From contig DDVH01000056.1 of assembly GCA_002345215.1 (NCBI GenBank), positions 57,829 through 70,743 of the forward strand: DNA of 12,915 nucleotides, read 5' to 3'. The DNA is from Anaerolineales bacterium UBA2317. Lineage in GTDB: Bacteria > Chloroflexota > Anaerolineae > Anaerolineales > Villigracilaceae. The notes under the pieces are model-generated. The model worked only from the letters and a program-made list of their open reading frames with translations, searched no databases and was not told the DNA's origin. The position numbers and the translations under genes were made by a program. This document shows, piece after piece, positions 1 to 10,400 of the stretch (the stretch's first letter is position 1; every line of letters begins with the position of its first letter).

Positions 1-2026
1 ATTGCCGTAATGCGGAAACTTTTGCGGAAGATGTATTGCTTGTTTTTGGTATGGCTCTTCCGGGATCTCGAACTGTTGCCGCTTTATCTGGTGAGAACTT
101 ATCTGCAAGCGGTTTGGCAATATATTCTTGATACGCTTTACTTTCGCGGTAACGTTGTGACCATTCCGGGGCTTTGCCTTTGCTCTGGTCATCCAGAATG
201 GCATAGATTTCATCAAATTCGATTTTGCCTGCTCGACGGTCACGTTCGGAGCGATATTGATCAAAGTATGCCAATGCTTCATCCGGTGGACCAAACCAAG
301 CGAGATAACCTCCACGTGCAAGGAAAATCACTTTATCTGCTAGCATTACATTTTTAGTAGCGTGTGTGATAAGTACGATTGTTCGCCCTTGGTCAGCGAG
401 ACGACGCATCAGTTGCATAAGGGCAGTTTCAGTGCCGGGGTCAAGACCAGATGTAGGTTCATCAAGGAAGAAAAGGCCGGGTTTGGTGAGCAACTCAACC
501 CCAATGGAGACGCGTTTTTGTTGTCCACCACTTAAGCCGCTGATTTGAACATCTTTGCGATGGGTGAGATCAAGGTCTGCCAAAACTTCCATCACGCGTT
601 TGTGGCGTTCTTCTGGTGATGTATCTGAAGGCATACGCAATTGAGCGGCATAATCCAGAGCTTGATAAATGGTCAACTCCATGTGGATGATATCTTTTTG
701 TGGCACAAAACCAATTTCATTTCGTATGGCATCAAAATGTGTATAAATATCTATATCATTAACATATACTTTCGAAGGGGGTGTAGCTGGACGATAACCA
801 GCAACTGCATCTACAAATGTGGATTTGCCGCCACCGCTTTGTCCAACCACAACAATGAACTCTCTAGGTTTGAATGAAACAGAGATATCCTGAAGAATAT
901 TCAAATCAGGGCGAACCCACTTATTTAAGTTGACAACATCAACTTTTAACCCGTTGCTGTCATCATAACTGGCAAGTTGATCTTTGCCCATTACAAAACG
1001 GTATTGCCCTACACTGATTGAATCTTCAGGCTTTAGCCAAAATGGACCATCAATGCGCTCTCCGTTGACAAAAGTTCCGTTAGAACTGCGCAAATCTTCA
1101 ACACGATATCGTTGACCTACTTTTTGAATCTGTGCATGAAAACGAGAAACATTAGGTGATGGAAGCACAACATCGTTACTTGGATCACGCCCAATTTGAA
1201 TCAGTGTCTTTTCACCAAATACGATATCGCGATCTACTTCTTGTGTTGCCTGACTTGGAGATTGATAAGTAATTGTCACCATCAAGCCGGGGTCAAGGCT
1301 ACCGATTCTTAGTACATCACCATGTCGCAAAACACGAGAACCTTCAACTGGACGTCCTTCAAATAGAATGGGGTTTCGAGCTTCTGGAAGGATAACGACT
1401 TTGTACCCTCCTCCACTTACCTGCTCAAGGCGGGCGTGCTGTCCCGAAACAATTTGTGAAGGGATGACAATGTCGTTGTTCTCAAGCCTGCCAATGGTCA
1501 AGGCTGAGCGAGTTAAGGTATGAGTTTTTGAATTGCCTCCAGCCACATCAACAACTAGTTGAGGAGGTTCAGTGACCTTTGACTTTAGCTGAGGTTCTTC
1601 TCCAATTATTGTCTGCATAACGCCAGCAGACGCTGATCCTATGATAGTTTTAGGAGACTCTTGAATAACTGGGGCTGAACCTATTTCAGTTTTCAGGTTG
1701 GCTTGAATAGGCGTTGGATCTTCGTAAACGAGGGTTACGGCTTGCCCCAATCGTATCTGATCCTTATGTTTAAGAGCTTGCCTCCCAGAAATTTTCTGAC
1801 CGTTAACAAAGGTACCATTACTGCTACCCAAGTCTTCAATCACATATCCATTACCCTCTTGCACAAACTTTGCATGGCGGCGCGATACAGCAGGTGTGGG
1901 AATTACAATGTCCACACTTTCATCACGCCCAGCAATCATTTCTGACTTGATTAGTTCAAATTCTTTGGGAGAAGTACTGCTTTGTTCGTTGGTAAGAACC
2001 AACTTGAAGTTGCTTGATTGAGCCAC
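1..2026 (-). CDS. Triple-FHA-domain ABC transporter ATPase (ABCG-like), 3' end outside window
   Basis: Reading the minus strand from GTG at 2026 gives 675 open codons to the window edge. Three FHA (phosphothreonine-binding) domains come first. FHA1 has GR33-34, SRRH 48-51 and SSNGTFVNG 68-76. FHA2 has GR179-180 and SGQH 194-197 but no clear SSNGT motif. FHA3 has GR279-280, SRFH 294-297 and SSNGTFVNG 314-322. An ABC ATPase follows: Walker A GQSGGGKST 395-403, signature LSGGQQKR 498-505, Walker B ending LDEP 521-524, and switch His555. The order of motifs and the phrase DEPTSGLDPGTE resemble ABCG/White-type ATPases, in which an ABC2 membrane domain follows; that part would lie left of the window. 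GTG is chosen because an in-frame TAG lies six codons upstream, AAGGA sits 8 nt before it, and the next ATG (codon 30) falls inside FHA1. Likely role: phosphorylation-gated export. The substrate is unknown; the divergent biosynthetic operon makes its product a candidate. Confidence 0.9.
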   Translation of the reverse strand, partial: MAQSSNFKLVLTNEQSSTSPKEFELIKSEMIAGRDESVDIVIPTPAVSRRHAKFVQEGNGYVIEDLGSSNGTFVNGQKISGRQALKHKDQIRLGQAVTLVYEDPTPIQANLKTEIGSAPVIQESPKTIIGSASAGVMQTIIGEEPQLKSKVTEPPQLVVDVAGGNSKTHTLTRSALTIGRLENNDIVIPSQIVSGQHARLEQVSGGGYKVVILPEARNPILFEGRPVEGSRVLRHGDVLRIGSLDPGLMVTITYQSPSQATQEVDRDIVFGEKTLIQIGRDPSNDVVLPSPNVSRFHAQIQKVGQRYRVEDLRSSNGTFVNGERIDGPFWLKPEDSISVGQYRFVMGKDQLASYDDSNGLKVDVVNLNKWVRPDLNILQDISVSFKPREFIVVVGQSGGGKSTFVDAVAGYRPATPPSKVYVNDIDIYTHFDAIRNEIGFVPQKDIIHMELTIYQALDYAAQLRMPSDTSPEERHKRVMEVLADLDLTHRKDVQISGLSGGQQKRVSIGVELLTKPGLFFLDEPTSGLDPGTETALMQLMRRLADQGRTIVLITHATKNVMLADKVIFLARGGYLAWFGPPDEALAYFDQYRSERDRRAGKIEFDEIYAILDDQSKGKAPEWSQRYRESKAYQEYIAKPLADKFSPDKAATVRDPGRAIPKTSNTSSAKVSALRQ

Positions 2027-2034
2027 GTGTCTGT

Positions 2035-2039
2035 TCCTT
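2035..2039 (-). promoter_or_regulatory. Shine-Dalgarno site deciding the GTG start of the FHA-ABC gene
   Basis: AAGGA on the minus strand lies 8 nt before GTG at 2026. A competing ATG at 2051 is in another frame, lacks a clear ribosome site, and stops after about 31 codons. Confidence 0.7.
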
Positions 2040-2157
2040 TTCTATAGACATCTCGACGAGCTTTCTTTAGGTCTATTTCTAAATTTACAATCAAGGCGTG
2101 TTATGAATTTCCATCCCTAAGAATAAAAATAATTTCAAGAAAAAAATAACGACTTGG

Positions 2158-2187
2158 ATTATACCTTTTTGAAAGAAAGCATGTCAA
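2158..2187 (-). promoter_or_regulatory. Consensus sigma70-type promoter for the FHA-ABC gene
   Basis: On the minus strand TTGACA (2187-2182) is followed after exactly 18 bp by TATAAT (2163-2158). Both hexamers match the housekeeping consensus perfectly. Transcription would begin near 2151 and give a leader of about 125 nt before the GTG at 2026. Such a perfect match suggests strong, constitutive-type expression unless a repressor intervenes. Confidence 0.75.
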
Positions 2188-2252
2188 GCAGTCTAGCAAA
2201 AAATTCACCTATATGGGTTATCCACTAATTATTACATTCTTTGTTTCACAAA

Positions 2253-2278
2253 GGTATAGTACTTATGGTAGAGTACTT
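2253..2278 (+). repeat. Pair of 12-bp direct repeats, candidate operator
   Basis: GGTATAGTACTT (2253-2264) and GGTAGAGTACTT (2267-2278) match at 11 of 12 positions with a 14-bp period. Each contains the palindrome AGTACT. They lie about 80-105 bp before the megasynthase ATG. Two possible -10 elements are nearby: TATAGT (2255-2260), inside the first repeat, and TATAAC (2282-2287), directly after the second. In the latter case the repeats would cover the -35 region, as activator sites often do. No known regulator is assigned. Confidence 0.5.
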
Positions 2279-2296
2279 TTTTATAACCACCCGTGT

Positions 2297-2331
2297 TTTT
2301 TTAGTATATCTTTTATGATATAACTAAAAAA
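2297..2331 (+). repeat. AT-rich inverted repeat before the megasynthase start
   Basis: TTTTTTAGTATATC (2297-2310) is the reverse complement of GATATAACTAAAAAA (2317-2331) except for one extra A in the right arm. The loop is TTTTAT, so about 14 pairs form with a one-base bulge. The structure ends 25 nt before the ATG. It is too AT-rich for an ordinary intrinsic terminator. It could be a protein-binding operator, or a 5'-leader stem-loop if transcription starts just upstream near 2290. Confidence 0.5.
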
Positions 2332-2356
2332 CTATTTCCCTTTTTGAAGATTTTTT

Positions 2357-4456
2357 ATGAAGAAATCATCTTCTTTCGTCGGTTCTGATATACCTATAGG
2401 ACTAGATATTCTGCCTGATGTATTAAGAATGAGGGCAGAAGAACATCCAGACCGTTTAGCTTACCGCTTTTTGCCTGAAGGCGATACAGAAGCCATCATC
2501 ATCACCTACGCAGAATTGGATCGGCGTGCGCGTGCTATTGGTGCTTGGCTAGAAAGTCATGGCGCGAGCGGCGAACGGGCTTTGATTCTCTATCCGCCAG
2601 GATTGGATTACATCGCCTCTTTTATGGGATGCTTGTATGCAGGTGTGACGGCTGTCCCTGCTTATCCTCCACGTTTGAATCGTCCAGTACCGCGCATTCA
2701 AGCCATAGTAGATGATTCTCATGCTTCTTTTGCTTTAACCACCTCAACGATTCTTCACAATATCGAACAGCGATTTGAGCACGCGCCTGACCTCGCGGCA
2801 CTCCGCTGGCTAGACACAGAGCAGGTTCCAACTGGATTGGAAGCGGAATGGCGCCGCCCTGATATTTCTCCTAACACGTTGGCATTCCTTCAATATACAT
2901 CTGGTTCTACCAGTCAGCCAAAAGGTGTGATGTTGAGTCATGGCAATATCATGCACAACTTAAAAGCCATCTGTTATGGATTCCATCTTGATTCAACAGT
3001 GCATGGAGTCTTTTGGCTTCCGAGTTATCACGATATGGGATTAATCGGCGGCATTCTGGAGCCAATGTTATTAGGTGGTGCAACAACATTGATGACGCCT
3101 GCATCTTTTTTGCAACGTCCAGTGCGCTGGCTGGAAGCCATTACCCAATATAAAGGTAATACTTGTGGAGCACCAAACTTTGCGTATGATTTATGCGCCG
3201 ACAAAGTGACTCCTGAACAAATGGAAACGTTAGATTTGAGCTCATGGGCTGTAGCGTTTTGTGGAGCCGAACCGATTCGCCCTGAGACGTTAGAACGCTT
3301 CGCTCGAACCTTTGCAGGGTGCGGCTTCCGAAAGACAGCTTTCTACCCTTGTTTTGGGATGGCAGAGAGTGCGTTGATTGTTTCCGGTGGTGATGGTCCA
3401 GCAGAGATAACCACATTTACTGTAAGTAGAAAATCTTTAGAAACTGACCAAGTAGTTCCTGCATCCGAGAATAATGATGACGCGTTGACAATGGTGAGTT
3501 GTGGCTCAGCAGTCATTGATCAAAGAATCGTAATTGTTAATCCAACTACGTTACAACAATGCCAAGCAAATCAAGTCGGGGAAATTTGGATTTCTGGTCC
3601 AAGCGTGGCACAAGGATATTGGGGAATGGAAGAAGAAACACGCAATACATTTCAAGCATATATAGCGAATACAGGCGAAGGTCCATTTTTACGCACAGGT
3701 GATTTAGGCTTTTTGCATGACGATGAATTGTATGTTACAGGACGTATCAAAGACTTGATTATTATCAATGGTAGCAATCATTATCCTCAAGATATTGAGT
3801 TAACTGTTGAGTCTTGTCACCCTGCCTTGCAACCCGCAGGTGGCGCAGCATTTTCAGTGACAGAAAATGGCAAAGAGCAACTTGTCATCGTACAAGAGGT
3901 CACACGCCAAAGCCGAAAAGCAGACATCAATGAAGTGACTTCAGCTATTCGTCAGGCAGTTGCTGAAAAACATGATTTGCGAGCATTCGCGATTGTGCTC
4001 GTCAAGCCAATGAGTATCCTCAAAACATCCAGCGGAAAGATTCAACGCCGCGCAACGAAAACAGCTTTTCTAGAAAATGAGTTGGAAGTTGTAGGAGAAT
4101 GGCGAGCAAAGCCACTTACAACAAAAAAAGATTCAACTCAAAAGATTGATACACCAGTCACTCAATCGGTACAAAAAACATCAACCGAGATTCAAGCGTG
4201 GTTGATAGAACAAATCTCTTCTATGCTAGAGATGGATAAATCTTCTCTTGACCCGCGTCAGCCATTCACATTTTATGGATTAGGTTCAGTTCAAGCCGTT
4301 AGTCTCACAGGTGACCTTGAAGTTTTTCTCAATCGAAAACTTGCTCCTACACTCGCATGGGATTATCCAACGATTGAATCACTTGCAAGTTTTCTTTCAA
4401 ACGATTCACAATCAGCAAAAAATGTAAGTCCAACACCTGTACCATCTCAACCCGTT
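2357..4456 (+). other. Loading unit: fatty acyl-AMP ligase (FAAL) and ACP1
   Basis: This unit activates a free fatty acid with ATP and transfers it to the adjacent carrier, so chain building starts from a lipid. Visible motifs are the P-loop YTSGSTSQPKG (180-190), the FAAL-typical WLPSYHDMGLIGG (220-232), RTGDLG (446-451) and C-terminal SSGKIQRR with the adenylation lysine K561. The fused carrier has YGLGSVQAV with phosphopantetheine serine S644. The H/D-rich WLPSYHDMG stretch and the direct fusion to an ACP favour FAAL over a CoA ligase. Chain length cannot be read from the sequence. Confidence 0.9.
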
Positions 4457-7400
4457 TTCAATAACTTCAATGAACCAATCGCAATTATCGGTTTAAGTTG
4501 TCGCTTTCCTCAAGCAAATAATCCACAAGCATTTTGGGAATTGTTACGCAAAGGTGTAGATGCAATAACAGAAGTCCCATCTGAACGTTGGGATGTGGAT
4601 GAATTTCATTCAGAGACTCCCGACCCTGGAAAAGTCACAACGCGTTTTGGTGGCTTTCTTGATAATGTGGATTTGTTTGATCCGCATTTCTTTGGGATTT
4701 CTCCGCGTGAAGCCGCACGCATGGACCCTCAACAACGCCTCCTTCTTGAAGTGAGCTGGGAAGCCTTCGAAAATGCATTTATCTCGCCTCAATCTTTGGC
4801 TGGCACTCGCACAGGCGTGTTTGTTGGTATCAGCAGTTCCGATTATTCGCGCTTGCAATTCGATGACCCCGAACGAATTGATGCATATGCAGGCACAGGA
4901 AACGCTCATAGCATTGCGGCGAATCGTTTATCTTATGTATTTGATTTGCGCGGACCTAGCATGGCTGTGGATACAGCTTGTTCATCATCATTAGTATCCG
5001 TGCATCTTGCATGTCAGAGTCTTCGAAGCGGCGAATCAGATTTGGCGTTGGCAGGAGGCGTGAACTTAATCCTGACTCCTGAATTGACGATTACTTTCTC
5101 ACAAGCGCGAATGCTTTCTCCTGATGGTCGTTGTAAAACATTTGATGCAAATGCAGATGGCTATGTGCGCGGTGAAGGTTGTGGAGTTGTCGTTCTCAAA
5201 CGTTTATCCGATGCAATGCGTGATGGAGATAATATCCTCGCATTGGTTCGTGGTTCCGCAGTGAATCAAGATGGACGAAGTAATGGTCTCACTGCACCAA
5301 ATGGACTTGCACAGCAAGATGTGATTCGACATGCATTAACGCAAGCACAGGTTTCAGCGGATCAAATTAGCTATATCGAAGCACATGGTACAGGCACGCC
5401 ATTAGGTGACCCAATTGAGATGGCTTCTTTGCGAGCTGTGTTAGGTGAAGAAGAATCAGGTAACAGAGTATTTGTTGGTTCGGTGAAAACAAATATTGGT
5501 CATCTTGAATCAGCCGCAGGGATTGCAGGTTTGATTAAAGTTGTCATGGCAATGAAAAATGAAGCTATTCCACCACATCTTCATTTAAAAGAAATTAACC
5601 CATATCTTTCGATAGATGGTTCGCGATTGGAAATTGGAACATATCTTCGACCGTGGAAGAGACGTGAGCAATCACGTTTTGCTGGAGTCAGTTCCTTTGG
5701 TTTTGGTGGAACCAATGCACATATTGTTTTATCAGATGCGCCGCTTGCGGTTGAAAATAAAAATGTAAATGACCTTGAACGTCCGTGTCATCTTCTTGCT
5801 TTATCTGCGAAGACCGAATCATCATTACAAGACCTTGCCTCTGCTTTCGACAATGACAATGGCTTGAACATAGCTAATATTGCTTTTACTGCAAATACAA
5901 CTCGTTCTCATTTTGAACATCGTCTTGCAATTCAAGCTGGTAATAATGAAGAACTAAAGAAAAATATTGACGCCTTCCTTGCGAATTCAGAATCGCCTTT
6001 TGTTTCGTTTGGTCAGGCAAAGCCAGGCGCGCAACCGAAGATCGCCTTCTTGTTTACTGGTCAAGGCTCGCAATATGTGGGTATGGGAAAACAATTATAT
6101 GAAACCCAACCTGTCTTTCACGATGCATTAGATGAATGTGCAAAGATTCTTGATCCTATTTTGAATCGCTCTTTGCTTGAAATTATTTTTGCTTCAGATA
6201 AAAACGATATAACAATTCATCAAACTCAATACACTCAACCTGCGCTCTTTGCTTTTGAATATGCGCTCGCGCAGATGTGGCGTTCGTGGGGAATTCAACC
6301 TCACTCAGTTCTTGGTCATAGTGTAGGTGAATATGTTGCCGCCTGTATTGCAGGTGTCTTTAGTTTAGACGATGGACTACGTCTTATTGCCGAACGGGCT
6401 CGTTTAATGGGTGGTTTACCTCAAAACGGGACGATGGTTGCTGTCTTTTCAGAAGCGAATCGCATTGGTGATGTATTAAAGCCTTATCAAGAAAAAGTTT
6501 CTATCGCAGCCACAAATGGACCTGATAATACTGTCATCTCTGGTGAAAAGTCTGCTGTTCAAACTGTTGTAAATGAATTAACCAAACTTGGTATCACCTC
6601 CAAACCACTGACAGTTTCACATGCTTTCCATTCACCTTTGATGGATTCAATTTTGGATGAGTTTGAATCTTTTGCTCAAAAAATAAAATTCTCCAATCCT
6701 CAAACTCCCATAATCTCCAATGTTACTGGTGAAGTCATTACTCAACCTATCAATGCTAAATACTGGCGTGACCACATCCGCGCGGAAGTGAAATTCTCTG
6801 CGGGAATGCAGTCACTTGCTAATTTAGGAATTGATGCCTTCATCGAAATCGGACCTGCTCCTGTTTTACTAGGAATGGGAAAACGATGTTTACCTGAATC
6901 AAAATCTGCTTGGTTACCATCATTAAGAAAAAATCAAGATGAATGGCAAGTGATATTAGACAGCCTCGGCAAACTTTATGTTCAAGGTGCGGATGTGGAT
7001 TGGCACGGATTTGATTCTGGATACTTGCGTAATAAAGTTTCTTTGCCAAACTATCCATTTGACCGTCAAAGATATTGGCTTGAGCCATCCTCAAAAGTAG
7101 AGACGATGCGTCCTGTGAAAGTTAAACAACTTAGTCAACATGAAACTTTGTCTTTAACAACACGCTCCAATGGAAAACAAAAACAAGAAAAGAAAATTGA
7201 TAGCAGAAAAAATGGACAGCCTAAAACGCCATTATCGAATAATGACTTAGATCATTCAAAACTTCTCGCTCTTGAGCCAACTCAACGACAAAAAGCCTTA
7301 GAAGACTTCCTGCAAAGACAAGCTGCACGCATATTGGGAATGGACTCAACACGTTTGAGTGTTAGTCAACCACTTGACACAATGGGACTTGATTCATTGA

Positions 7401-10400
7401 TGGCAATTGAATTCAAGAACTCATTGGAATCAAAACTTGGAATCCAATTGCCTGTTTCCAGTCTGCTTCAAGGACCAACAGTAGAAGGACTTGCTACACA
7501 ACTTCTTGAACATCTGGGTGAACCAGCAACTAGCATAACAATTATTCCAACTCAATCGAACGAAGGTTACCATCCGCTTACACATAATCAACAAGCCATG
7601 TGGCTGCTTGACCAACTCATGCCAGAGGGTGTTTCATTTAATGTATCAGGAGCAGTGCGTCTGCTTGGCAAACTTGACCGCGATGCGTTCCGTCGTGCAT
7701 TTGCTGGTTTGATGAATCGTCATGCTGTCTTGCGAACAACCTTCAAGGTGGTGGATGGTGTGCCGATGCAACGAGTCCACTCACAGTTGCCGCTCCCGCT
7801 TGAGGAAATTGAATCAGCTTCATGGTCGGAAGAAACGCTTCAATCCAATCTTGAAGAATATGCTTTCCGTTCATTTAATTTGGAAAACGAATCAGCATTC
7901 CGCGTTATTCTTTTCAAGCGTTCTGCAGAAGAAACAGTTGCTCTATTGGCAGTCCATCACATCATCACTGACTTTTGGTCTATGACTTTGTTAGCATCTG
8001 AATTGATGATGTTATATGCCGCAGAAAAAAATGGACACGATTCACCTCTGCCACATCTCAATCGTTCATATATTGACTTTGCACATTGGCGCAACGAATC
8101 ACTTGCGAATGCAGAAGGCGAACGTCATTGGGAATATTGGCGCGAACAGTTATCAGGTGAGTTGCCGATTCTGAATCTTCCTGCTGATAGACCGCGCAAA
8201 CCGATTCAAATTTATCGCGGTGAAACGCAACATCTTCACATCAACGCTGAACTTACAAAAAAACTCAAAGAGCTTGCATCAGCAAATGGCGCAACGCTTT
8301 ATATGACTTTGCTTGCTTCATTTCAAACACTCTTGCATCGTTATAGTGGTCAAGCCGATATTCTCGTTGGTTCAGCAATGGCGGGACGAACACATCCAGA
8401 CCTTGCGGGCATCATGGGATATTTTGTAAACCCTGTTGCAATGCGCGCAGATTTTTCAAATGATCCCAACTTCATTTCTTTCCTTGAACAGATACGCAAA
8501 AAAGTTTTGGATGCGCTTGACCATCAAGATTTCCCGCCTGCATTATTGGCAGATCGCCTGCACGCTCTTCATCGCGATGCGAGTCGCCCGCCGTTGTTTG
8601 AAACAACATTCATTTATGAAAAGGCACATGTTGAAAACGTCCGCGATTTGAATTCTCTCGCGCTTGGAATCCCTGGCGCGCAAATTAAGTTTAGTGATTT
8701 GACTCTCGAATCAATGAGCCTGTTGCGGCAGCCTTCGCAATTCGATCTTACATTGATGATGGCAGAAACTGGCAACACTCTATCTGCATCTTTCATCTAT
8801 AACCCTGACCTCTTTGATGCAAATACGATTACTCGATTCGCTGAACATTTCCAGAATCTATTGGATGGAATCTCTTCTTCACCTGAATCATCTCTTTCGA
8901 AGATTCCGCTTCTTTCTACCTCTGAGCGGATTCTCTTCGAGCAGCTTAACGCCACCCAAGCAGATTATCCACGCGACTTGTGCTTGCATCAACTCATTGA
9001 AGAGCAAGTTGAAAAGACACCTGATGCAATTGCAGTAGTCTTCCATAAGCAACAATGGACATATCGTGAATTAGATAATGCGGCAAACGTAATCGCAGAT
9101 GTTTTGAGAAAACATAAAGTAAAGCCTGAAACAGTCGTTGGCTTATGTGTAGATCGTTCGCCTCAAATGCTTGCAGCACTATTGGGTATTCATAAAGCAG
9201 GTGGAGCATATGTGCCTCTTGACCCAACTTTCCCACTCGAACGCCTCGCCTTTATGTTGGCGGATTCTGCTGCGCCTGTATTAATCACACAAACATCTCT
9301 TAAATCATTATTCCCAGAATATTCTGGAAAAGTAGTTTTGTTAGATAAACTTGATTTATCTTCTAAAGCTAAAAAGACTCGCAAACAGACCAAACACACT
9401 TCTGAGAACCTTGCTTACATTTTGTATACAAGTGGCTCTACTGGCAAACCCAAAGGCGTGATGATTCCACATCAAGCTTTGGTTAACTTCCTTGTGTCTA
9501 TGCAAAAAGAACCAGGTTTGACATCTGATGATACTTTGCTTGCCGTCACAACATTATCTTTCGATATTGCTGGATTAGAGTTGTATCTTCCATTAATAAC
9601 AGGTGCAAAGGTTGTTATTGCTGATAAAGAAACTGCTTTTGACCCCAACTTGCTAATGAAAGAAATAGAACGATGTAATGCAACCCTGATGCAAGCCACG
9701 CCTGCCACTTGGCGTATGTTGATTGAAGGTGGTTGGAAAGGAAAAGAGAATCTGAAAATTCTCTCTGGGGGTGAAGCATTGCCTAATGATCTCGCTGATC
9801 AATTATTACAACGCGGTAGTGAATTGTGGAATCTTTACGGTCCAACCGAGACGACGATTTGGTCAACGGTTTATCATGTCCAAAATTCTCGGCAAGATAT
9901 TTCAGGTAGCGTAAGTATTGGCAAGCCGATTGCCAACACACAGATTTATATTTTGGATGCAAATCTGCGACAGGTTCCAATTGGAGTCATCGGTGATTTG
10001 TATATCGGTGGTGATGGTCTCAGCCGCGGATATTTGAATCGCGCAGAATTAACTGCTGAAAAGTTTATAGCTAATCCATTTAACTTATCGTCCTTAATTT
10101 ATAAAACGGGCGACCTTGCTCGTTATCTATCAGATGGAAATATTGAATTCCTTGGTCGCAGTGATCAACAAGTAAAAGTCCGTGGCTATCGAATTGAGAC
10201 AGGTGAAATAGAAGTTGCTTTGGCAGAGCATCCGTCTGTTCAGCAGGCTGTTGTTGTAGCGCGGAAGGATAATGCGTCAGATGCGACTCTGGTTGCCTAT
10301 GTAGTATCAGCTAACCCGAAGAAAGAAGCGGATGTAAATCAATTGCGAGAATTCCTGCGCACGAAACTTCCTGAATATATGATTCCATCTGCATTTGTTA

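Larger units (their letters stand above)
2027..2356. promoter_or_regulatory. Divergent AT-rich intergenic control region
   Basis: These 330 bp separate the GTG of the FHA-ABC gene from the ATG of the megasynthase, which face away from each other. I see no credible coding sequence. The region holds a consensus promoter facing left, a pair of direct repeats, and an AT-rich inverted repeat close to the megasynthase start; each is listed separately. The leftward transcript would have a leader of about 125 nt with no obvious stable hairpin. Confidence 0.8.

Noticed and set aside
10..877. Plus-strand open frames opposite the ABC ATPase region
   Set aside because: They lie opposite clear FHA and ABC motifs on the minus strand and show no recognisable protein pattern.
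1955..2051. Short upstream reading frame (ATG at 2051, minus strand, about 31 codons) overlapping the GTG start
   Set aside because: No convincing ribosome site and no sign of conservation can be judged; more likely chance than a regulatory leader peptide.
2218..2226. TTATCCACT, one base off a DnaA box
   Set aside because: A single 9-mer in AT-rich DNA without a cluster of boxes or replication genes is expected by chance.
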